From contig CAZFSO010000096.1 in NCBI GenBank assembly GCA_964522095.1, positions 1 through 8,104 on the forward strand: 8,104 bases of DNA, given 5' to 3'. The notes below the pieces were generated by a model that did no database searches, was not told the DNA's origin, and saw only the letters and a program-made list of their open reading frames with translations. Source of the DNA: UBA6054 sp964522095 (GTDB taxonomy: Bacteria; Planctomycetota; Phycisphaerae; Phycisphaerales; UBA1924). Position 1 is the stretch's first letter. Each line of letters opens with the position of its first letter. Shown one piece after another: positions 1 to 6,071 of this stretch. Both the position numbers and the translations under genes were made by a program.

Positions 1-3
1 CCG

Positions 4-21
4 CGCGGGCTGAAGCCCGCG
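4..21. repeat. GC-rich hairpin past the 3' end of rpoN
   Basis: A 7-bp perfect stem (4-10 with 15-21) closes a TGAA tetraloop. It lies about 57 nt beyond the rpoN stop codon. No T-run follows on either strand, so it is not a classic intrinsic terminator. Palindromes of this GCGGGC-loop-GCCCGC form may be dispersed repeats in planctomycete genomes, but that is recollection and not tested here. It could also stabilise the 3' end of the recR-rpoN mRNA. Confidence 0.45.
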
Positions 22-56
22 GCTCGGATCCCCGCGGCTCGGACCCCGGGCTCGGA
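16..56. repeat. Short tandem repeat, 15-bp period
   Basis: The 13-mer CCCGCGGCTCGGA occurs perfectly at 16-28 and 31-43. A degenerate third copy (CCCGGGCTCGGA) is at 45-56. The first copy overlaps the right arm of the hairpin at 4-21. The array sits between rpoN and the window edge, so its full length is unknown. Confidence 0.6.
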
Positions 57-77
57 GGGGGGAGCCATGCGGGTGGG

Positions 78-1610
78 TCAGAACTGCTTGCGCATCCGCG
101 CGGTCGGGATGCCCAGCTGGTCGCGGTACTTGGCCACCGTGCGGCGGGCGATGTCGATGCCCTTCTCGTTGAGGATCTTGACCATGGCCTCGTCGCTGAG
201 GGGCTTGGACTTGTCCTCGGTGTTGACCAGTTCCTCGATGGTGGCGCGCACGGCGTTGGCGCTGACGTCCTCGCCGGACTCGGTGGCCAGGCCGCCCGAG
301 AAGAACCCGCGGAGGGGCACGATGCCGCGGGGGGTCATCAGGTACTTCTCGCTGACGGCACGCGACACGGTGGCCACGTGGATGCCCAGGCGGTCGGCGA
401 TGGTCTTCATCGGCAGGGGCTTGAGCGCCTCGGGGCCGTAGTCGAAGAAGTCGCGCTGCTCGTCGATGACCGCGTTGATCACGCGGAGCAGCGTGCGCCG
501 GCGTTGCTCGACGGCGTCGATGAGCCAGTTGGCGTTGGACAGGTTCTTGCGCAGGAACTCGCGGTCGCGCTTCTCCGTGCCGCGGTCCTTGGCGAGCGAC
601 TCGTACTCGGTGCTGACGCGCACGTGGGGCAGGCGGCCGTCGTTGAGGTAGGCGAAGTAGCGGTCGTTCTCGTCGTCGTACTCGACGGTCGCGTCGGGGA
701 TGATCGCCTCGGGCGCCGACTCGGTCAGGCCGCGGGCGGGGGCCAGGCTCAGGCGGCGGAGTTGCTCGATGCCGGCGTTGATCTCGTCGAGGCTCAGGCC
801 GGACCGCGCGGCGATCTTCGGCAGGCGGTTTTTCATCAGTTCCTCGAAGAACTCGGACACGAGCCTGCGGGCCGCGTTGAGGGCGGCCGGGTCGAAGGGC
901 GGCGCGTCGGGGTCTTCGGCGCTGCGCTCGGCGAGCGCGTCGATCTGGATCAGCAGGCACTCGCGCGCGTCGCGGGCCGCCACGCCGGGGGGGTCGAGCA
1001 TCAGTTGCACGGCCTGCAGGGCCAGTTCCCAGTCGGCCTCGGTGGGTTCGAGGTCGCGCACGAGGCGTGACTCGCGCAGGGCGATCTCGTCGAACGAGGC
1101 GCGGAGGTAGCCGTCCTCGTCGAGTTGATTGATGATCGCCTCGCCCATGGCGCGGACGCGGCCCGTCACGTCGCACAACGCCCACTGGTCCATCATCTGC
1201 TCGCCCAGCGACCCCGCACGCGCCGGGGCCTGGGCCATGGCGTCCATCTTGCCGTCACGCTCGCCCGTGTCGCGCACGCGGCCGCGCGGCTCGTAGTCGT
1301 CGCGCATCCGCCCGTCGAAGGCGTTCTCCGCGGCGTCGGGGTTGGACGCCGTGAACTCGTCCAGGCGGTCGAAGCCCTCGGACCCGTCCCCGGCCTCCAT
1401 CGCGCCGTCGCGCGTGCCAAGGTCGGGGTCGGTCGGGCCGTCGGCGGTGAACTCGGCCAGTTCGAGCGTGGGGTTGGACTCGAGTTCCTGCTCGATGCGC
1501 TCGCGCAACTCGGCGAGGGGCATCTGCAGGATCTCCATGGACTGGATCATCCGGGGCGCCAGCTTCATCTGCTGGCCGAGCCTCATCTGTTGTGAATGCT
1601 CGAATCGCAC
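78..1610 (-). CDS. rpoN: RNA polymerase sigma-54 factor RpoN
   Basis: This 510-residue protein is the alternative sigma factor that directs RNA polymerase to -24/-12 promoters and needs an AAA+ enhancer-binding activator to open them. Region I is at residues 1-50 (SQQMRLGQQMKLAPRMIQSM, then ELESNPTLEL). A long acidic, low-complexity linker follows at about 51-130. The core-binding part includes LDPPGVAARDARECLL (205-220). The helix-turn-helix is near 401-420, followed by the conserved TPRGIVPLRGFFSGG. The diagnostic RpoN box ARRTVAKYR is at 488-496. The start is GTG at 1610, because conserved region I begins there; the Met at residue 9 would cut it, and a GGAG lies about 11 nt upstream. It is 46 nt downstream of recR on the same strand and is probably co-transcribed. 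No enhancer-binding protein is encoded in the window. Length and motif order are normal for the family. Confidence 0.97.
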   Translation of the reverse strand: MRFEHSQQMRLGQQMKLAPRMIQSMEILQMPLAELRERIEQELESNPTLELAEFTADGPTDPDLGTRDGAMEAGDGSEGFDRLDEFTASNPDAAENAFDGRMRDDYEPRGRVRDTGERDGKMDAMAQAPARAGSLGEQMMDQWALCDVTGRVRAMGEAIINQLDEDGYLRASFDEIALRESRLVRDLEPTEADWELALQAVQLMLDPPGVAARDARECLLIQIDALAERSAEDPDAPPFDPAALNAARRLVSEFFEELMKNRLPKIAARSGLSLDEINAGIEQLRRLSLAPARGLTESAPEAIIPDATVEYDDENDRYFAYLNDGRLPHVRVSTEYESLAKDRGTEKRDREFLRKNLSNANWLIDAVEQRRRTLLRVINAVIDEQRDFFDYGPEALKPLPMKTIADRLGIHVATVSRAVSEKYLMTPRGIVPLRGFFSGGLATESGEDVSANAVRATIEELVNTEDKSKPLSDEAMVKILNEKGIDIARRTVAKYRDQLGIPTARMRKQF

Positions 1611-1656
1611 CGCCCAGAAGTCTCCGATCCGTTCGACGCGGCGGCCCGCGCCGGCG

Positions 1657-2364
1657 CTACATCATCTCTTGTCGGCCCGCGATGGCGTCGGCCAGGACCG
1701 CCTTGTTGGCGAACTCCAGCGAGCCCCCCGCCGGCAGCCCCCGCGCAAGCCGGCTGACCCGCACAGACGGACCCGTACCGGCGCCGCCGTTTCCCGCCCC
1801 CCGCAGGCGGTCGGCCAGGTACAGGGCCGTGCCGTCGCCCTCGATCGTCGGGTTCAGGCCCAGCACGACCTCGGCGACGGGCACCGGGTCGACGCCCTCG
1901 GGCGCGTGCCGCTCGGGGTGCTGGACGCGGTCGAACAGGGCGGCGACGGTCAGGTCGCCCGGGCCGACGTGGTCGAGGGGGCTGATCCGCCCCATGAGCA
2001 CATGGTACAGGCCCTTGTACATCCCGGTCTGCTCGAGGGCGATCAGGTCCTTGGGCTGCTCGACCACGAGGATGCGCGAGCGGTCGCGGCGGGGGTCCGA
2101 GCACACCGAGCAGCGGTCCGAGTCGCCCAGGTTGAAGCACGAGCGGCAGTGGCGCACAGACCGCTTGACCTCCAGCACCGCCTCGGCCAGCCGCCGCGCG
2201 TCGTCGCCCTCGGCCTTGAGGACGTGGAACGCCAGCCGCTCGGCGCTGCGCCGCCCGATCCCGGGCAACTTCGCCAGTTCATCGATCAGCACCCGCACGG
2301 GCTCGGGGTAGGCCGACGGGCCGATCTGGCCCTGCAAAGGCGATTTGGCGGGACGCGGCGGCAC
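1657..2364 (-). CDS. recR: Recombination mediator protein RecR
   Basis: RecR acts with RecO (and RecF) to load RecA onto single-stranded gaps during recombinational DNA repair. The 235-residue product shows the family's order. A helix-hairpin-helix is at about 30-49 (LAKLPGIGRRSAERLAFHVL), a zinc finger uses Cys73, Cys76, Cys85 and Cys88, and a Toprim domain runs from about 98 (ILVVEQPKDLIALEQTG, then GLYHVLMGRISPLD). The C-terminal signature is NPTIEGDGTALYLADRL, then VSRLARGLPAGG and LEFANKAVLADAIAGRQ. Typical RecR is near 200 residues. The extra length is about 18 residues before the usual YPEP start, a short insert at about 150-160 and a Gly-rich loop at about 189-200. The start used is GTG at 2364. 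An in-frame TTG at 2337 (residue 10) is an alternative; neither has a clear Shine-Dalgarno sequence. The gene is first in a probable recR-rpoN unit and diverges from the glycosyltransferase gene 90 nt away. Confidence 0.96.
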   Translation of the reverse strand: MPPRPAKSPLQGQIGPSAYPEPVRVLIDELAKLPGIGRRSAERLAFHVLKAEGDDARRLAEAVLEVKRSVRHCRSCFNLGDSDRCSVCSDPRRDRSRILVVEQPKDLIALEQTGMYKGLYHVLMGRISPLDHVGPGDLTVAALFDRVQHPERHAPEGVDPVPVAEVVLGLNPTIEGDGTALYLADRLRGAGNGGAGTGPSVRVSRLARGLPAGGSLEFANKAVLADAIAGRQEMM

Positions 2365-2376
2365 GAAGCAAGTCTA

Positions 2377-2392
2377 TGCGAACGGCGTGCCA
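2377..2392 (-). promoter_or_regulatory. Candidate sigma-54 (-24/-12) promoter of recR-rpoN
   Basis: Read on the minus strand the site is TGGCACGCCGTTCGCA. Against the consensus TGGCACG-N4-TTGCW it matches 11 of 12 defined positions, the miss being C for T just before the -12 GC. The invariant GG and GC are exactly 10 nt apart. The expected transcription start is about 2366. That leaves almost no leader for the GTG at 2364, but about 29 nt for the alternative TTG at 2337. A second TGGCAC (2401-2406) lies one 14-nt step upstream, without a matching -12 element. No activator site was recognised. This is a motif match only. Confidence 0.45.
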
Positions 2393-2416
2393 GACCCGCT
2401 GTGCCAAGCCGGGGGC

Positions 2417-2449
2417 TTGACACACCGGGGTCCGGACCGCGGGTATCGT
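2417..2449 (+). promoter_or_regulatory. Weak sigma-70-like promoter of the glycosyltransferase gene
   Basis: A perfect TTGACA is at 2417-2422. The best downstream -10-like hexamer is TATCGT at 2444-2449, but the 21-nt spacing is longer than the usual 16-18. If used, transcription would start at about 2455, on the GTG start codon, giving a leaderless mRNA. The absence of any Shine-Dalgarno sequence before that GTG fits this but does not prove it. Confidence 0.25.
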
Positions 2450-2454
2450 CGGGC

Positions 2455-3960
2455 GTGCAGCCCGTCCGCCTCCGCCACCTCGTGCTGATCGTTCTCGCGT
2501 GGGCGGCGGTGACGCTGCCCGGGCTGGGCGCTGGGGGCCTGGTGCGGACCGAGGGGCACCGGGTGGTGCCGGCGGTGGGGATGCTGGAGGGGGACGGGTG
2601 GCTGGCGCCCAGGATGTTCGGGCGGGCGTACCTGCGCAAGCCGCCGGGGGGGGCGTGGGCGTTCGCGGGGGCGACGGGGGCCACCGGGGACCGGGTGCTC
2701 GGGCCGCGTCTGGTCAGCGCGGGGGCGCTGCTGGGGCTGTCGATGGGCTCGTGGTGGTTCGGGCGGCGGTGGTTCGGGCCCGGCGCGGGGCTGGCGGCCG
2801 GCCTGGCGACCGCGCTGACGCCCATGTTCTTCGAGTACGCCCGGGCGGCCGAGTTGGAGATGCTCAACAACCTCTTCGCCGCGCTGGCCGCGTGGATCGT
2901 CGTGGAACTGGTGACGCGCCGGGCCTGCCGGCCGGCGCTGGCGGCCCTGGCCCTCGGCGCGTGCACGGCCGGCATGATGCTCGTCAAGGGGCCGGCGGGG
3001 TGGCCGGCGCCGCTCGGGATGCTCGTCGGCGCCGCGTGGGCGGGCCGGTCGTGGCGGGTGCTCGGCACGCCCCGCGTGTGGGCCGGGCTGGCGGCGGGGA
3101 GCGCGGCGTTCGCGGCGGTGTGGTGGGCGATCGAGCGGTCGGTCGAAGCCGACGCGGTGCGTCAGTTGCCCACGGCGTTCCTGTTCGAGCCGGGGCGGCT
3201 GGGGGCGATGGCGCTGTTCGTCCCGTCGGTCTTTGTGGCCGCGCTGCCGCTGTCGCTGGCGGCGCTGTTCCCGTGGGGCCCGGACGCCCGGGAGGAGGCG
3301 GACGAGGGTGGCCGGGAAGCCGTGCGGCGTCTGGGCGTGGCGCGCACGCTTGGCCTGGGCGCCGCGGCGGGCGTGGTGCTGCTGCTGGCCGTCGGCGTGA
3401 GCAACCCGCGCTACGCCCAGCCGGTGGTCGCGACCCTGGGGCCGCTGGCGGGGTGGGCGGTTGCCGGCGCCGGGCGGACGGGCGTGTTCGGCCCGCTGCG
3501 CCGGCGCATCGGCCGGGCGATGCTGCTGGGATCGCCGGCGGCGATGGCGTGCGTGCTGCTCGCGGGTGCGCTGCTGTTCTCGCAGGTGATCGAGCCTCGC
3601 CGCCGGGCGGGGTCCGGCGAGCCCGTGGGCCGGGCGGCGGCCGCGGCCTGCGCCGACGCGATGCGGGCCGCCACGGGCCCCGTCGTGATCGCCGCGGACG
3701 GCGTGATCGGCGCCCGGCCGGAAACACTGCTCGCCTTCCAAGAAGCGGCGCGGGAACTGGGCGCTCAGGTCGAGGTGCGGTGGATCACCGATCTTGCGCA
3801 GATTACCCAGTTTGACATCACGCACCCGGATGTTGCGCTCGTCGTGCTGCGGCGCGACGCGGGCATGGACGAGACCGGCGCGTTCGCGTCGTGGGGTGTT
3901 CAGCACACGGGCGAGGCGGGACGCTTCGTGTTCGAGTGGCGCCTCCGCCCGGATCGGTGA
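2455..3960 (+). CDS. ArnT/PMT-like membrane glycosyltransferase (GT-C fold)
   Basis: This 501-residue integral membrane protein resembles the ArnT / protein mannosyltransferase-like family, which moves sugars from polyprenyl-phosphate donors to lipid or protein acceptors on the outer face of the membrane. TM1 is at about 8-25. The first outer loop has RTEGHR (31-36), then GDGWLAPRMFGRAYLRKPPG (46-65), matching the family's DE..RYA-GDW.TP...G..Y.KPP pattern. A second outer motif is YARAAELE (128-135), LVKGPAG is at 176-182 and NPRYAQP at 317-323. About nine or ten hydrophobic segments precede a soluble C-terminal part of roughly 120 residues. The usual Asp in the first loop is Thr32, leaving Glu33 (see findings). 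The start is GTG at 2455, just before TM1; the frame is open far upstream, but that stretch is antisense to recR and rpoN and looks non-coding. The gene diverges from recR and converges on the peroxidase genes. Donor and acceptor cannot be told from sequence. Confidence 0.85.
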   Translation: MQPVRLRHLVLIVLAWAAVTLPGLGAGGLVRTEGHRVVPAVGMLEGDGWLAPRMFGRAYLRKPPGGAWAFAGATGATGDRVLGPRLVSAGALLGLSMGSWWFGRRWFGPGAGLAAGLATALTPMFFEYARAAELEMLNNLFAALAAWIVVELVTRRACRPALAALALGACTAGMMLVKGPAGWPAPLGMLVGAAWAGRSWRVLGTPRVWAGLAAGSAAFAAVWWAIERSVEADAVRQLPTAFLFEPGRLGAMALFVPSVFVAALPLSLAALFPWGPDAREEADEGGREAVRRLGVARTLGLGAAAGVVLLLAVGVSNPRYAQPVVATLGPLAGWAVAGAGRTGVFGPLRRRIGRAMLLGSPAAMACVLLAGALLFSQVIEPRRRAGSGEPVGRAAAAACADAMRAATGPVVIAADGVIGARPETLLAFQEAARELGAQVEVRWITDLAQITQFDITHPDVALVVLRRDAGMDETGAFASWGVQHTGEAGRFVFEWRLRPDR

Positions 3961-3997
3961 TCGGGGTTCACCCGTGTTGACGCGCCGGTGCGCGAAG

Positions 3998-4011
3998 AAC
4001 TCGCGCGAGTT
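3998..4011. other. Perfect 14-bp palindrome
   Basis: AACTCGC/GCGAGTT forms a perfect uninterrupted palindrome 38 nt past the glycosyltransferase stop. Without a spacer it cannot fold as a tight RNA hairpin, so it looks more like a dimeric protein site than a terminator. A 10-bp palindrome, TGGACGTCCA, follows at 4052-4061. No function is assigned. Confidence 0.4.
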
Positions 4012-4065
4012 GCGTGTCGGCTGTTGCATCGGGCGCGACGATCCGTTAGGTTGGACGTCCACCAA

Positions 4066-4126
4066 CACCGGCAGCCTTGGGACTCGTTCGTGGAGAGAGG
4101 TATGTCCCAGGGCTGCTGGTGCTTTT
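4066..4126 (+). terminator. 18-bp inverted repeat in the convergent gap, possible terminator
   Basis: Arms 4066-4083 and 4104-4121 pair over 18 bp around a 20-nt loop. Sixteen pairs are Watson-Crick and two are G.U wobbles in plus-strand RNA (4070/4117 and 4077/4110). On the minus strand these two become A.C mismatches, so the structure is better as a plus-strand transcript. CTTTTG follows at 4122-4127, a short U-tract. The site is about 105 nt past the glycosyltransferase stop and 42 nt before the end of the convergent peroxidase gene. A terminator is the simplest reading, but the long loop and weak U-tract are atypical, and the loop carries a ribosome-binding-like sequence (see 4102-4194). 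Confidence 0.4.
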
Positions 4127-4194
4127 GCAACCTACGCCCGCGCGCCGGACGCGGGTCGCGGATTACGGGCAGCCCCGGTTGTACGCCTCGATGA
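4102..4194 (+). CDS. Possible small ORF, 30 residues, Cys-containing
   Basis: An ATG at 4102 opens a 30-residue frame beginning MSQGCWCFCN. It has a well-placed GGAG at 4092-4095, 6 nt upstream. A weak promoter-like pair, TTGCAT (4024-4029) and TAGGTT (4047-4052) with 17-nt spacing, lies upstream. The Shine-Dalgarno sequence falls in the loop of the inverted repeat and the ATG at its boundary, so folding could affect translation. The last 32 nt are antisense to the 3' end of the peroxidase gene. No family was recognised. The GC-rich background makes short open frames common, so this may be chance. Confidence 0.18.
   Translation: MSQGCWCFCNLRPRAGRGSRITGSPGCTPR
4137..4155. other. Short GC hairpin next to the peroxidase stop codon
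   Basis: A 6-bp stem (CCCGCG 4137-4142 with CGCGGG 4150-4155) encloses a 7-nt loop. It lies 7 nt beyond the stop of the minus-strand peroxidase gene. No T-run follows on the minus strand, so it would be at best a weak or factor-assisted transcript end for that operon. Confidence 0.3.
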
Positions 4195-5995
4195 AGTCGA
4201 GCAGGTCGAACACGTCGACCGAGCCGACCGGCGCGGCGACGTCGGCGGCCGGCGCTCCGGCGGCGAACGCGTTGAGGAATGCGATCAGGTCGAAGACGTC
4301 GACACTCCCGCTGCGGTCGAGGTCGGCCAGGCAGCCGGTGTCGCAGTCGCCGAAGCCGCAGAAGAAGACGATGCGCACCGCGGGCGACAGCGCCGGCTCG
4401 GCGAGGCCCGGGTCCTCGACGCGCCACTGGGCGTAGCGGACGACGCCGTCGAGACCGGGCGCGAACGGGATCGGCCAGTGCGCGGTGGCGACTGGCTCCA
4501 CGCCCGCGCCGGACGAGGCGACGACCTCGGCGATCACGCTGTCCGGCGCGACCACGCCGCCGACGGGCGGGCTGGCGGAAGCGACGAGCGTGGCGACCGC
4601 CCCCTCGGCCACGTTGTGCAGGCCGATCTTGAAGTCGTCTGCGCCGATCAGGGGCGGGGTGACGGCCAGGACCGCCGGCACGCGTCCGAGCGCGTCGGGG
4701 CGTCCGGTGCCGGCGAGGGTTTCGGGGTTCGCGGGGTTCTCCGGTCGGGCGTGCAGGGCGGGCTCGTCGAAGGGGAAGAGGCCGGCGGCGACGCGCGGGT
4801 CGGTCAGCGCCTCTTCGAGGAACACGACCAGGTCGGCGCGGTTCTGCGGTGCGATGCTGACGAAGTCCATGACCGGGTCGAGGTTGTCGGCGAATCGCAG
4901 GTCGGGGTCGGCGTAGAACTCGACGACCTCTCCGAGGCTGGTCATCGAGCCGTTGTGCATCCAGGTGCTCTTCAGCCCGGTGTTGCGGATGCCCGGCGTC
5001 TTGAACTTGCCGCGGTCGTTGGGGTTGCCGGTGACGAGTTGTCGGCCGGGGTCCTCGCCGGGCGGGCGGACGCCGATGTTGCGCATGCTGTCGTCGGAGA
5101 GCAGCGGCGTGGCGTGGCAGAGCATGCACAGGCTGATCTGGAAGACGTCCCAGCCGCGCATCTGCGCGGGGGTCAGGGCGTCGGGATCGCTGGTCAGGAA
5201 GAGGTCAAAGGGGGTCTGGTCGGAGACGAGCGTGCGCTGGTAGGTGGCCAGGGCCATGCCGACGCGGGCGGGGGTGATCTCGGCGTCGCCGAAGGCGCGG
5301 CGGAAGAGTTCGGGGTAGGTGCGCGCGTCGAGCACGGCGTCGGCGGCGTCGGGCGGCACGTTCGACGCGAGCGCCAGCGGGCGGGCGTGCGCGAGTTTGG
5401 CCGTGGCCTGCGCCCAGTCGCGCCCGTGGTAAGACATCTCGACGTCGTTCATCGGGGGGTGCACCGCCTGGCTCTCCAGGGCCGCGTGCTCGGTGAGCAG
5501 CGTCTGGCCGGAGACCGGGTCGGTGAACACCTCCGGCGCACGCCCGTCCCAGAAGAGTTCGGCGTGGAAGGCGGCGTTGATGACGCTCCCCGCCGCCCGG
5601 GGCGTGACGCGCGGCGACAGGCCGAAGACCGGGTCGGCCACGTAGTCGCCCCGCTCGTCCTGGGCGATCAGGCCCGGCGAGCCGATGGCGTCGTCCTCGG
5701 TGCCGAACAGGGTGTCCAGGCCGGGGTGGACGCCCAGGCGCGGGTCGGCGCCGCCCGCGGCGTGCTGGTGGCAGGTGGCGCAGGCCACCGTGTTGTCCGA
5801 ACTGAGTTGCTCTTCAAAGAAGAGGATCTTGCCCAGCACGCGCTTGGGCTCGTCGACGGGGTTGGCCAGCGGGACGGGGACGGGCGGCATCGGCGACCCG
5901 CCGCGGAGGCCGGCCCCGGTGGCCTGGAAGAGCACCGCGCCAGCCGCGAAGGGCGAGACGAGCGCTGCCGCCGAGATCGCACGGGACACGGGCAT
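4163..5995 (-). CDS. Di-heme cytochrome c peroxidase/MauG-family protein with C-terminal GC-type dockerin (second of pair)
   Basis: This 610-residue exported di-heme protein likely reduces peroxide or oxidises a substrate outside the cytoplasm. Residues 1-30 are a hydrophobic signal or anchor with a basic N-end. Heme motifs are CATCH (72-76) and CMLCH (290-294). Between them are FWDGRA (148-153), a Gln176/Glu186 pair ten residues apart as at the peroxidatic heme of bacterial CCP, and TYPELFRRAFGD (226-237). After heme 2 comes GKFKTPGIRN (329-338) and WMHNG; Met346 may be an axial ligand, unproven without alignment. The CATCH-to-WDGR gap (about 73 residues) is longer than in classical CCP and holds an acidic GTEDDAIGSPG loop. 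Residues about 440-545 look like a beta-sandwich (WPIPFAPGLDGVVRYAQWRV). Residues 555-609 are a dockerin-like EF-hand pair between two GC dipeptides; the second loop has lost its acidic residues. The start is ATG 5995, with GGAGG 5 nt upstream; a longer TTG frame from 6070 was rejected. Confidence 0.93.
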   Translation of the reverse strand: MPVSRAISAAALVSPFAAGAVLFQATGAGLRGGSPMPPVPVPLANPVDEPKRVLGKILFFEEQLSSDNTVACATCHQHAAGGADPRLGVHPGLDTLFGTEDDAIGSPGLIAQDERGDYVADPVFGLSPRVTPRAAGSVINAAFHAELFWDGRAPEVFTDPVSGQTLLTEHAALESQAVHPPMNDVEMSYHGRDWAQATAKLAHARPLALASNVPPDAADAVLDARTYPELFRRAFGDAEITPARVGMALATYQRTLVSDQTPFDLFLTSDPDALTPAQMRGWDVFQISLCMLCHATPLLSDDSMRNIGVRPPGEDPGRQLVTGNPNDRGKFKTPGIRNTGLKSTWMHNGSMTSLGEVVEFYADPDLRFADNLDPVMDFVSIAPQNRADLVVFLEEALTDPRVAAGLFPFDEPALHARPENPANPETLAGTGRPDALGRVPAVLAVTPPLIGADDFKIGLHNVAEGAVATLVASASPPVGGVVAPDSVIAEVVASSGAGVEPVATAHWPIPFAPGLDGVVRYAQWRVEDPGLAEPALSPAVRIVFFCGFGDCDTGCLADLDRSGSVDVFDLIAFLNAFAAGAPAADVAAPVGSVDVFDLLDFIEAYNRGCP

Positions 5996-6000
5996 GGACC

Positions 6001-6005
6001 CCTCC
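6001..6005 (-). promoter_or_regulatory. Ribosome binding site fixing the start of the second peroxidase gene
   Basis: GGAGG on the minus strand, within GGAGGGG, ends 5 nt before the ATG at 5995. This decides for ATG 5995 over the upstream in-frame TTG at 6070, which would add 25 residues before the hydrophobic export segment. Confidence 0.75.
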
Positions 6006-6007
6006 GG

Positions 6008-6037
6008 GTATTGCGGACCGGAAAGGATTGTATTGCG
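6008..6037. repeat. Direct repeat GTATTGCG, 22-bp period, with -10-like hexamer between the peroxidase genes
   Basis: GTATTGCG occurs at 6008-6015 and 6030-6037, 22 bp apart, about two helical turns and so on one DNA face. On the minus strand, overlapping the upstream copy, is TACAAT (6032 down to 6027), one mismatch from TATAAT. No -35 match was seen at 16-18 nt. It could be an internal promoter or operator for the second peroxidase gene, with transcription starting at about 6020. The copy at 6008-6015 lies just upstream of that gene's Shine-Dalgarno sequence. Confidence 0.3.
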
Positions 6038-6071
6038 TGCTTCCCCGGATCGGCCGGGAAAACCGAGCAAA

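Noticed and set aside
2371..2376. TAGACT as a sigma-70 -10 box for recR (minus strand)
   Set aside because: No -35-like hexamer lies at 16-18 nt upstream. The overlapping -24/-12 match is much stronger.
1342..2454. Long upstream extension of the glycosyltransferase frame
   Set aside because: It is antisense to recR and rpoN and low-complexity. The real protein begins just before its first membrane segment at GTG 2455.
2374..4068. Minus-strand open frame of 564 codons opposite the glycosyltransferase
   Set aside because: The translation is Arg/Pro/Ala/His-rich with no motif, while the plus strand encodes a membrane protein with ordered family motifs.
6041..6060. Inverted repeat TTCCC...GGGAA after the first peroxidase stop, as a terminator
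   Set aside because: The stem is only 5 bp plus a bulge and 2 bp, and no T-run follows on the minus strand, so it is unlikely to separate the two genes.
5996..6070. 25-residue N-terminal extension of the second peroxidase (TTG 6070)
   Set aside because: ATG 5995 has a better-placed GGAGG and begins directly with the export segment.
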